In this document: piece by piece, positions 1-9,120 of the stretch
Position numbering within the stretch: the stretch's first letter is position 1
Layout of the letters: every line of letters starts with the position of its first letter
Source of the DNA: Macrotrachela quadricornifera
Taxonomy: Eukaryota > Rotifera > Eurotatoria > Philodinida > Philodinidae
Direction of reading: 5' to 3'
Assembly: GCA_022393335.1 (NCBI GenBank)
Contig: JAJEKB010021185.1
Span: 1,414,311-1,478,310, forward strand
DNA length: 64,000 nt
Translations under genes and position numbers: made by a program
Notes under the pieces: generated by a model
Database searches by the model: none
What the model was told of the DNA's origin: nothing
Seen by the model: only the letters and a program-made list of their open reading frames with translations

Positions 1-23
1 AATGACATCTTATGTTTAATCTC

Positions 24-533
24 CTGCTTAAGAAAAAAACAGAAGAAAGTGTTTTTCTATACAGTTTCTCGTTAGGCTATAGCGTCGCCCACCGGTGGGC
101 GACATCGTCTCGAATGTGATAATCTGCACCCTTGAATCTATGGGCACAAATAATTTTGAATCGTGCAAAAAGAAATTATTTTTCTCAAGATACCTGTGGG
201 GGACTTCAGACACCGAAATCGTGAATGACGTTTTTCTCGAAATAAAGTTGAAAAAAATGATCAGGTACGATTCCTTATTCAAACCTGATACAAATAAATT
301 AATTCTAAAGGGGGCCGAGAAATGACCTTATCCGCCCTCCTTCTTTGTTGTCTTGATGATTTTAGCAAGATGTATCACGCTATGTAATAAATGGTTTCCA
401 AAATACTGAAGGAGAGCAGATCACAACGTACGTGCAACCTTTTGCCTAAGAATAAAAGAAAAGGAAGTGTTTTTTATTAAGTTTCTTGTTTACATAAAGT
501 ATGACCCACTGGTGAGTCCCGTCGTCTCGAAAG
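24..533. repeat. Diverged direct repeat with palindrome
   Basis: Two related blocks, about 24-118 and 440-533, share a 'ctTAAGaa...gaaGTGTTTTT...TTTCT.GTT...GTCTCGAA' layout at a spacing of about 416 bp. The first copy contains a perfect 20-bp palindrome at 84-103 (GTCGCCCACCGGTGGGCGAC), which is eroded in the second. The short ORFs here have no recognisable domain. It is probably an old repeat lying 3' of the GTPase gene. Confidence 0.5.
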
Positions 534-614
534 GGTTAAAGATAGGTATTCTCGAATAACTATACATGGATTATGAGCTCGGAGACACTACAGAAAAATC
601 GCGTTTTTATTAAT

Positions 615-3452
615 TCAATTGTCGTCAGAATCAGTGGACCATGAATCTTCGTCGATTATCACGAGTTGTGCTCGTTCGATATTCGAACAATATTCACTGC
701 AGCGCTCATCTATGAAATATGAGAAAATCGTTACCAGATCGTTACAAATCGCATGAAGTTCGGCGTTCATTCTTTGGCCGGTAGAGCGAAAATGCCACAC
801 AGCAAACAGAGGACTAAGTGCCACATTAACAAAGATACCGAGGACCGTTACGCGGCTTGCTCCCACTAATGCAATATCATCTCCTAAAATAGCTGCTACA
901 CCCGCAGCAGTACTAAGAGGCCCAGACATTGTTTCTCCGATACGGCTGATCCAACTGAGAGTTTGTACGCTGCTAGAATTTTCTTGGTTTTTACTGACGT
1001 GTATTGGTTTGCACTGAACATCTATGTCTGGTTGACTATGGGTTGTGGTTTTACATATTAAATATTTGAATTCTCCAGATTTCAAATATTTCTTTGGTAT
1101 TATTAATTTCTTCTCTACTAAATACTTTTCCAATGAATTTTTCGTACCAGTGACATAATTTGTTACTGCACAATTGTCATGAATACCAAACACTTGACGT
1201 ATTTTCTCCTGTCCAAAAAATGCGGGTACTTCATTAAGTAAAGGAACAATGCCGCAAACAGCAGCAGACCATTTATACTTCGTTTGTGAGACGACATACC
1301 CACGACGAAAGCATGTGTTGATGACAGTTACTGCCATACGAAAAGCGAGTTGACAAATACGGTCTCGACGATCATCTGTCATAGCGAATTGAACCAATTT
1401 CTTCTTCAACGCCTTCAAGTCGAAATCGACGAACGATGCATCTTTCAGATTATCTTCGCAAATCGCTGCAGTTAAATACACAATGCTGTTCAAACGTTCG
1501 TCATCAAATGTTCTTAATCCATTTTCTTTGATATGACTTAACACTAACTTTGTACGATAGTCTGTGCTGTACATCTTTTCATAATTCTCACCGTGTATGT
1601 CCCGAAAAGATTGGTTGAAAAGTTTGTCGGCTTTACTTCTTACTAAAAGACATTTTCGTTGGAGTTCTTTCTCAATATATGTTTGACAAATTCGATTGTG
1701 TTTACTAAACAAGTTGTCGAAGACGATAATATATACGTCACAATCGGTTTCCTTCATTAATTGGAGGTAATTTCCTGTCGATGCAGACTCATCGTTATCG
1801 GTTGCTCCTTCAATATCAATAAAAGTAATTGGAATAATCCGGTCATTGCCAGGATTTCTGTAAATACGCGCATCGAATTGCAGATAACCAAACGTACTTC
1901 GTTCAGAATCCACCATTGCAGAAAATGTCTTTGCCTCGATTAATTTCATAACAAGTGCGCTTTTCCCAACACTTCGATTTCCTATCACTCCAACTTTGTA
2001 TGGAACTGAATAGATCATATTGAAATCTTCGAATAAGTGTTTCATATCGAACTCGATAGCTTGGAAAAGCTTGATCACTTTTGGAGCGAACTCATCATCT
2101 GTACCGTAATCCTTTTTCCATGTTCTCAATAATTGATCGGTTTCTCGAAAATTATTTGAGACATCCAATTCTTCTGTTCGTATGCGCATCATTTCCAGTA
2201 ATAACATAAATTTTGAACATGGAATATTAGGAAATTGTTCATCTCGTAACAATCTATCGTATTCATCGGTAATGTTGTGGATTACTTGTAGACTTTCACG
2301 TAGTCGATCTAATTCTTCTTTGATGGTGGCTATTATTTGCAATTTCTTTTCTATTTCGTTAAGATGATCTCGGCACAATGTGTTGTGTTCCATTGTATCT
2401 CGAGATGACAACATCATAACTTTCGAACCCAATAGGCAACGTTCCCGAAAGTCGGCATCTTGAAGGATACTATCGATCGCTGGAATATTCTGCTCGGACG
2501 ATAACTTACTCAAGTTATCCATACGAAAAGCTTGTCTAATTTGTTCTCTCCGTACATCAGATGCATCCGTTGGACCAGTTGATGCATTACAAAGCTGATC
2601 AAAGTTCTTCAAATGTTTTTTGTATTTTTTTAAACAAGTTTCAACTGAGGTGCCCTGAGACTCCATTTCGAGAGGAGTTCGTGGTAATCTCTCCAGCAGA
2701 CCTTCCAGGTTTACACATAAGCTGTTCACATTATTGATCAATTGTTGATCAGTCGGATCTTGCTCTATTCTTTCATTCCTATCGGCTTCGAGCATAGATC
2801 TTAGAGTATGGAGTCGAGATCTACAATGGATCAATCGAAGTTGGATACTTCTGAGAATAAAATAAGAGGATTTGTTCTTGCAATCGTTTTTCAGATCAAG
2901 CATATCTCGAGCTCCATATCTCTTAGACATAGCCTTCCAGATAATATGTTCTTCGACGCACATATCGCGTATAGGAGTTACATCCTTCTTACATGTCAGA
3001 CATATGAATGGCCATTGATGATGTGAGCCCCGAATCGCTTGTACACAGCTGTTGCAATATTGCTCAGCACATTCTATGTCGGAACAGCGAAAAACCAATT
3101 GATCATCAACAAGACCGAATGGATTTAAACACATAGCGCAAGCCAAATGAAGCTAAACAAAAATGATACAGATATTCTTGGGACATTTCTCATAAAAAGC
3201 AATACGAACAAATCGGATAAATAAATCTCTCGGAGATTTGTCCGGCTCGAAAGTCAATAGATGTTCGGCTTTCTTCTTATCCAAATATGTCACGATTGCG
3301 TTCGCGTCGTGAAAACCATTCTCGTTATACAGCGCAAAAGCATCTTTCTTAATATCATTCACTGAATTGTATGTTTTGCCTTCGAGGATTTTTTGAGCTG
3401 AATGACAGTGTACGTTGAAGCGATGCGACTTTACTTGATTAGCAGCAGCCAT
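615..3452 (-). CDS. Zinc-finger + IRG-like GTPase protein
   Basis: The main exon (3152-615) encodes about 845 residues. Counting from the Leu codon at 3146, residues 3-52 hold eight cysteines spaced C-x2-C, C-x4-C, C-x2-C, C-x2-C, as in a PHD/RING cross-brace. Helical, partly coiled-coil sequence follows to about 375. A GTPase domain then has P-loop GNRSVGKS (389-396), switch-II DIEG (444-447) and SKAD (504-507) at the G4 position, where NKxD/TKxD is usual. The C-terminal helices (GIVPLLNEVPAFFGQ, then a hydrophobic stretch near 745-785) resemble immunity-related GTPases (IRG). No ATG precedes the first cysteine pair in this exon and a TAG lies at 3155-3153. I therefore infer an upstream exon (3452-3210, starting MAAANQVKSH) joined across a 57-nt intron (3209-3153) with a good TTTTTGTTTAG acceptor but a weak GTTCGT donor. 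This gives about 926 aa. Poly(A) signal AATAAA is at 611-606. The function, possibly membrane or immune remodelling, is inference. Confidence 0.75.
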
Positions 3453-3554
3453 TATTTTCCGGACAAATACGAATCTAAACGAAAAGCATCGCTTATATAC
3501 GAAAAAATGTGACACTTTGATCAATGCGTAAAAGAAATCAATACTCTTTTGCAT

Positions 3555-3841
3555 ATGTTTACTGTTAATACAATATTACGATGTTCTCCCTGTCTTGCCA
3601 AAATTCACCTATTTATTTACACGAACAAGAAAATGTCTACACATGTTCACAGGTAAAAAATCATTATTTTTTTAAGTAAAAATTCACATGTTGACAAAAA
3701 GAAAGTTTACCAAAGTAAGGTGGGTGAAGGTATGAGTTTATAGAAGATTGATTCAAAGCAGCATATGACGAGTATTTGAGGATGGTGTGTGGGTGAGAAT
3801 GAGAGTGAGAACAGCTGCCGTAATCTATGTTTTCATGTGAT
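3555..3841. other. Intergenic, G-rich imperfect motif
   Basis: No gene is visible. Imperfect GGTGNGG and GTGAGA units occur at about 3719-3730 and 3781-3812. They lead into the cleaner G-rich tract that follows. Confidence 0.5.
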
Positions 3842-3880
3842 TTAAGGGTGGGTGAGGGTGAGGGTGAGGGTGGAGTGAGT
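3842..3880 (+). repeat. (GGGTGA)n G-rich tract
   Basis: Four or five GGGTGA/GGGTGG units run in tandem. Related units recur at 5232-5250, 5585-5592, 22497-22510, and reversed at 6661-6698, 25489-25500 and 49688-49699. The unit resembles a G-strand telomere repeat, but the telomere sequence of this species is not shown in the window, so telomeric origin is only a hypothesis. The tract abuts the hammerhead-like motif at 3886-3936. Confidence 0.7.
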
Positions 3881-3885
3881 CAAGC

Positions 3886-3936
3886 AAACTACGATACATT
3901 TCAATCCTTGCTCGAAGGATCTTCATCAGGTGGTTT
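3886..3936 (-). ncRNA. Hammerhead ribozyme-like motif
   Basis: Read on the minus strand: stem I strand AAACCAC, the conserved core CUGAUGA (3929-3923), one unpaired A, stem II GAUCCUU/AAGGAUU with loop CGAGC, the core GAAA, a minimal stem III, then UC at the predicted cleavage site. Stem I strand GUAGUUU pairs with AAACCAC at six of seven positions. This is the layout of the short-stem-III hammerheads known from Penelope-like elements and retrozymes. The extra A at the base of stem II and the stem I mismatch mean that activity is uncertain. Confidence 0.6.
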
Positions 3937-3940
3937 CGAC

Positions 3941-4890
3941 TTTGTAGGTATTCAGTATTCACTGAATAACACATTTTACGATGTTTGTTTGCTCCGTATG
4001 TATTGAATTATAATATTGAGAAACAATGTGGTATTGAGTATTTGGTAGAGACTGTAGTTTTGTGAGATCTAACGGGAAAAATAGACTAAAGTCAGCGCTA
4101 GTTTGTCATTGCTTAAGAAATTTATAAGGTAGTTTGTTTGTTCCTAATTTGATTCAATGGAATCAAGTGGCAATCGTATACTATGTTACAAATATAGTGT
4201 AGAACCAAATTAGTCCGAAAATTTAGGATGTATGCAGATGAATCTAGTTTGTTATGCTAGTTTTAAAGTATCTCATTAATGTTGATCAGAAGGTGTTTTA
4301 ATGTCATAACTTCTGTTGAAAACTAATTTTACTGAAGATTATGCAAAAGATGCAATTCGTTTTCCTCGAACATTGGAGCGTATGGTAGTTATCTTAATGA
4401 ATGTCGAGATCGAACGGATTATATTTCAATTTTGACGTCTTTGTTTGCTCTTCTTCAATTAATTTCTGGAAAGGATACTGCCAGTTATCAAAAAATTCTT
4501 CGAACTAGCTGATATTTTGGCCATTAGTATGGGTTAGGGAGATATATTTATGGTGAAATTTTTAGCTGAATAGTTTTTGATACAAATGAGTTAGTGCCAA
4601 AATATGATAATACTGGAAATGAGATATTACCTTCTTTGCATTGTTTTGGAGAAAGTCAATTAATATTTTTCGTTTCAAGATGTGTAAAAATGCTTTATGT
4701 ATGGTCGGATAGAGTATCAAGTTCTCCACTTTTTCTGCATGTTTGAAAGTTTTTAATGACACTTTTTTATTAAGGTAAAATCTTATAAACCTTTGAGTTT
4801 CTCGATAAAATTTTGACTTTTCACAAATTCTGTTTTTGAGAGATGCAATCGAATTCCTACAAAGAAGTCCTGCCGCAAGACCAAACGGGT
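3941..4890. other. Intergenic, no gene recognised
   Basis: AT-rich sequence without a convincing ORF. An open minus frame at 5095-4562 runs through the degenerate repeat array described next and has no domain, so it is not annotated as a gene. Confidence 0.5.
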
Positions 4891-5242
4891 CGCGGCGGTT
4901 AGCTCGCGGAACACTTGCTAGCAAAACATAAGCTTGCCACAAACATTTGCTCGCAACGGACACTTGCGTGCAGTGGACAGTTGCCTGTTGGACAGCCGCC
5001 CGCATAACTTGTGCTCGCCGTTTGATATCAATCGCCTTCATATCTCGTTCTTTTCTTTTTGAACACTTCATTTTCGTTTTTATGTTTTTCGACAAATTTT
5101 TTCCTTGCGTTCTACTATTGACTCAAATATGTGGAAATTTCTCCAGCAGCTACCAAGATTAATTTTTTTGGATTTATTAGGATTTTTTAATAAATCCCGT
5201 ACTATCTTGAGAGTGGAGGCGAAGAAGTAAGTGAGGATGAGG

Positions 5243-5592
5243 GTGAGGGATAAAGTCCGGCGGGACTGTCCCGATCCCTAAATTTTTCCCGAACCCGATC
5301 CCGATCCCGTTCCCGACGGGATCCAAATCTCGGAATTCTCCCGATTTTACGGGATCGGGGCGGGATCGGGACGGGTTTCCCTGTTAAAAACGGGATCGGG
5401 ACTACGAATCCCGAGAAGATACTTGAATCAGATTTTTAGTCTGAATGATTTGTATTCACAGAAAATGGTAACGCCATTGAAAATCCCGAAAAAATATTTT
5501 GTCGGGACCGGGATCGGGACGGGTTTCTGTTAAATCAGATGCGGTCGGGATCGTGATGAAAAAACCCGGTCCCGCCGGACTCTAGTGAGGGA
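5243..5592. mobile_element. hAT-type MITE with 8-bp TSD
   Basis: The element spans 5251-5584 (334 bp). Its termini are TAAAGTCCGGCGGGAC and, reversed, TAGAGTCCGGCGGGAC (15 of 16 identical). The identical octamer GTGAGGGA lies on both sides (5243-5250 and 5585-5592). An 8-bp target duplication with TAnAG-type ends is characteristic of hAT transposons. The interior is a palindrome-rich series of GGGATCGGGACGGG-like units. It has no coding capacity, so it would have been mobilised in trans. It inserted into one of the GGGTGA tracts. Confidence 0.85.
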
Positions 5593-6180
5593 GCAGCAGT
5601 TGAGTGAGGGTGCACGAAAATCTTGATACAGTTAATACATCCTAATAAATGCTACCGAAGAAAAATATCGCGAAAAAAACAAATTCCGCTATGCCCTCAT
5701 ATTCCTCACAAATCAATTTAATTTTTCGACATAATCCGACAATCTAAATAGACTAGATCACTTTCTTGGATGTGTATTCATATTTTTATTGTAAATTCTA
5801 CTTTTTCTAACTATCTGAATAAAATGCGAACAGCAATAAAAAAAAACGAGTATTAGAATTGAAAAATGATGCATAAATATTCAGCGAGCAAGTATTACAG
5901 ACGGGCAACTGTCCGGCGAGCAAGTGTCCAGTGAGCAAGTGTTCTGCGAGCTAACGATATGGTATCCTTTCAGCGAAAAACCGATGAGCGAACGCCTTTT
6001 TAGCGAAAAAATATCAGCAAAAAACAAAATGGCGAAACTATATTTCAGCGAAAGTTCATATAAGCGAAAAGTAGATTCGCGAAAGACAAAACGGCAAAAA
6101 AACGAATTAGTGAATGTGCAAAGTAGCGAAAACTAATATCGTGAGAGTTGTTTTAGCGAATTTTTTTCGAGTAAATCTCG

Positions 6181-6650
6181 ACTATTTATCAGTAACAGTG
6201 TTTCAGAGTACTGGCTGTGAACAAGTTCTAACTCTCGTCCGTTAAGTCGAATGATTCACGAATATATTTTATTGTTTTCCTATTTTGGTATGTATTTTAA
6301 CGTACTGGTCTGTTATTCTATTCTATTCTTTTTTCCTTGATAAATATTCTTATATGCATAATACTCATTCACCGGTGTTATGGTCTTCATCTACGGTTAG
6401 ATCATATTGTTATCACCCGTATTTTCACTTGTGTATATACTATCAGTTTATTTCTACGAAAACTTCACACACACTCAACAAAAACATATCAGCTATTGAT
6501 ATTCAGGGTTCCTCATGAGAGAAATATTCCTATAAGTCAATATCTCTCCTTCAGAAAAACCTTGATATAATGATAATCGAAAAAAACTGAAAGAAACGAT
6601 AGGGAAATATCGTACATAATAAAAGAAAGAAATAGATATGAATGACGCCC
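6181..6650. other. Spacer, no gene recognised
   Basis: Overlapping short ORFs of about 77 codons have low-complexity composition and no start context or domain. They are treated as noise. Confidence 0.4.
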
Positions 6651-6657
6651 TCATCCG

Positions 6658-6700
6658 CATCCCCCACTCTCACGCTCACTCTCACCCTCACCCTCACCTC
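6658..6700 (-). repeat. Reversed (GGGTGA)n tract
   Basis: The plus strand reads as CTCACCCTCACCCTCACC. This is the complement of the 3842-3880 tract, so the G-rich strand points the other way. Together the two tracts bracket the inverted arrays of this region. Confidence 0.65.
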
Positions 6701-7220
6701 TCATCGATCTGGGCAGATTTGTGGATGGATTAGCCGCACTCGTTGGTCAAAATGGAAAAAAATCTATGTAAATGTTTCTCTTTAATTTTTCTACTTTTAA
6801 TTTCATGTCATTTTATATCTATATATCTTAAATTTGCCGGTTAAATAAAGTTCAACATAATCTTTACTTAGTTCGAAGTCAAAACTTTCGCCTTTTTATG
6901 TTTCCCTATCTTGCTATTCGCAATTCGCGCAAATGTATTTTCGCTATTAAATTTTTTCGCTGAAAAGTTTCACTGATTTTTCTTTCGCTCAATGACTACC
7001 ATAACGAGCTAACCGCCTAGAAGCAGACCAGACTTGCACAAAAACAGTATCATATCCTAGGTTACTAGCCTTAAAAATTTCAAGAAAATTCATTCTCTCC
7101 CAAGCTAGATATGTACACTGTAATATCTGCAGAATATGGATTTTTCATGATAAAACAGGGAGAAATGAGTTGTATTTTGACATTCTGATCATTACAAATT
7201 AATTTGAATGCAAAATAACA

Positions 7221-7434
7221 AAGATCTTCGAGATCAGCGAAAAAATTTACACTAAATAAATATATTCTTAATAAGAAAAAAATTTTCATCGAAATCGATC
7301 TGAGGGGAGCCACCACACTTTTTATACAAGTTTTTATCCTGAGGTCCTCCACAGGTGGGTTCTGATGAAATTTGTTTTCTTATTAAGAATATAGTTATTT
7401 AGTGTAAGTTTTTACGCTGATCTTGAAGATCTTT
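7221..7434. repeat. Nested hairpin next to the left arm
   Basis: The left half (7221-7290, with GATCAGCG, TTTACACTAAATAA and ATTCTTAATAAGAA) pairs with 7365-7434 read in reverse (TTATTTAGTGTAA, CGCTGATC). The arms are about 70 bp and the loop about 75 bp. This is typical of a foldback or MITE end. Confidence 0.75.
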
Positions 7435-7812
7435 GCGGCTTGTCCGGCTAACGGTCAACCAGCATTATCAAACTAGCGAGTTGATTTTCTCGTTTACAGC
7501 ACAACCAATTGTGTTCAGTTCAAGTTTTTAAATAGGTTTTCGCATATTGTGCGTCGTTCTGTCTGGTTTGTTTTTCAATATTTCGCCAGTAAATAGTAGT
7601 TCCCAGCCAAAATGAAGCATTTCTGTGCAAAATCACTTCAAAAATGCACCGTTGTCTCCCTCCATATCTTGATCAGTGTTTTGGTTTTGATCAAAAATGA
7701 AAATATTCTTAGTCATTCTGGTGTTAAATCTACAGTTTGGCATTGATAGATCATCTCCTGTTCTTTGTAAAGATCGTGAAAATAGCACTTTAAATAGGCC
7801 CGATAAAAAAAA

Positions 7813-8183
7813 GTGAGTGCGTTACCACAATAATTGCTGTGTAGTTCAACAATAGGACATCATTTTGGAAAATGCCTTGTATTCAATAGATAGTCCAGAC
7901 TGTCTACTACAAACTTGCTCTAGATCATATGCCATTATAACGTACGCATTTGTGGAACATGAATGATCTTTGGCATCACTGTAAAAAAGAGGGTCTTTTT
8001 TGTGAGTGCGTTACCGGCATGTATTTTGCTTGTAAAACGGGAACCATGAAGTCAGTTGAGGTGAAAATTTTGGGTGTCAAACAGCTTTGCAGCATGCATC
8101 TACACACTAAGTTTCAGAGCTCTATATTTAAGTATTCAAGAGAAATTAAGATGGAAAGTTCTCAAAATAGTGAGTGCGTTACC
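7813..8183 (+). repeat. Three copies of GTGAGTGCGTTACC
   Basis: The exact 14-mer occurs at 7813-7826, 8002-8015 and 8170-8183, spaced 189 and 168 bp apart. Its first six bases equal a consensus 5' splice site. Between copies the sequence is not obviously repeated. It could be remnants of repeated short exons or element subterminal motifs. Confidence 0.6.
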
Positions 8184-8310
8184 TGCGGAAAAGCCGTTTG
8201 TTATTTTGCATTCAAATTAATTTGTAATGATCAGAATGTCAAAATACAACTCATTTCTCCCTGTTTTGTCATGAAAAATCCATATTCTGCAGATATTACA
8301 GTGTACATAT

Positions 8311-8604
8311 CTACTTAGGGCATACTAAAAGTAGTGAGGGAAGTACTTTTTTCCTTAGGCAGAGGTCTAAAAAAATGTCTTTTTTTACCAATCGATAGAG
8401 CGTGTTTCGCTCTATCTTTCTATGCTATTGGATCACTATTCAGTTGATCTTATAATAATAAAATTTCGATAAGAATTATTTTCATTGAAAATCAGCTGGT
8501 AGCATTAGATCATAATGAGTGTGGCACTTTCGCATTCTACTTTATTATCACTTAATACGTTGTATTAGAAAAACAGAATATATCAGAAGATGCAGCGTGA
8601 AAAG
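8311..8604 (+). mobile_element. Dispersed foldback repeat R1, copy A (truncated by gap)
   Basis: This copy shares its layout with 39823-40375 and 47346-48066: CTACTTAGG start, AAGTACTTTTTT, AGAGCGTnTTTnGCTnTAT, ATTTCGATAAGAA, and AGAAGATGCAGCGTGAAAA at the end. It then runs into the 400-N gap. It is non-coding. Confidence 0.75.
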
Positions 8605-9004
8605 NNNNNNNNNNNNNNNNNNNNNNNNNNNNNNNNNNNNNNNNNNNNNNNNNNNNNNNNNNNNNNNNNNNNNNNNNNNNNNNNNNNNNNNNNNNNNNNN
8701 NNNNNNNNNNNNNNNNNNNNNNNNNNNNNNNNNNNNNNNNNNNNNNNNNNNNNNNNNNNNNNNNNNNNNNNNNNNNNNNNNNNNNNNNNNNNNNNNNNNN
8801 NNNNNNNNNNNNNNNNNNNNNNNNNNNNNNNNNNNNNNNNNNNNNNNNNNNNNNNNNNNNNNNNNNNNNNNNNNNNNNNNNNNNNNNNNNNNNNNNNNNN
8901 NNNNNNNNNNNNNNNNNNNNNNNNNNNNNNNNNNNNNNNNNNNNNNNNNNNNNNNNNNNNNNNNNNNNNNNNNNNNNNNNNNNNNNNNNNNNNNNNNNNN
9001 NNNN
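8605..9004. other. Assembly gap (400 N)
   Basis: Exactly 400 undetermined bases. The gap begins inside the foldback repeat, whose inverted arms probably stopped assembly. ORFs drawn across it are artefacts. Confidence 0.99.
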
Positions 9005-9120
9005 GAATGGGCACCTGAGAATATTTCCTTGTAAGATTGAGAAAAAGTTCAAATAGTTCAGGAGTAATTTATAGAAAATAGTATCACTAATCGATTAATA
9101 GTAATATAAAGTTAATTTCT

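Larger units (their letters stand above)
4893..7013. repeat. Inverted arrays of degenerate GCGAGCAAGTGTCC units
   Basis: On the minus strand, 5003-4894 reads as successive GC(A/G)A(G/A)CAAGTGTCC-like units ending in GCGAGCTAACCGCC. The same series appears on the plus strand at 5885-5956, ending in GCGAGCTAACG. A last isolated ACGAGCTAACCGCC lies at 6995-7008. Between them, 5965-6180 carries many AGCGAAAA units, and 6890-6990 carries TTTTCGCT units in the opposite orientation. The whole looks like the inverted, internally repetitive ends of a non-autonomous element that later received other insertions. No transposase is visible. Confidence 0.55.
7110..8313. repeat. Long inverted repeat (about 110-bp arms)
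   Basis: The sequence at 8201-8313 is repeated almost exactly, in reverse complement, at about 7110-7213. The match covers more than 100 bp with about one substitution. The arms enclose about 1 kb without a convincing gene. The high identity suggests recent duplication or gene conversion within a foldback element. An apparent ORF at 7950-8318 simply extends into the right arm. Confidence 0.8.

Noticed and set aside
3842..3880. Calling the GGGTGA tract a telomere
   Set aside because: The arrays are short, imperfect and internal; the species' telomere repeat is not known from this window.
4562..5095. 177-codon minus-strand ORF
   Set aside because: It reads through the degenerate GCGAGCAAGTG array and AT-rich flank, with no domain or splice logic.
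8519..9052. ORFs of 142-171 codons across 8605-9004
   Set aside because: They consist mainly of the N gap; the flanking coding portion is a few residues.
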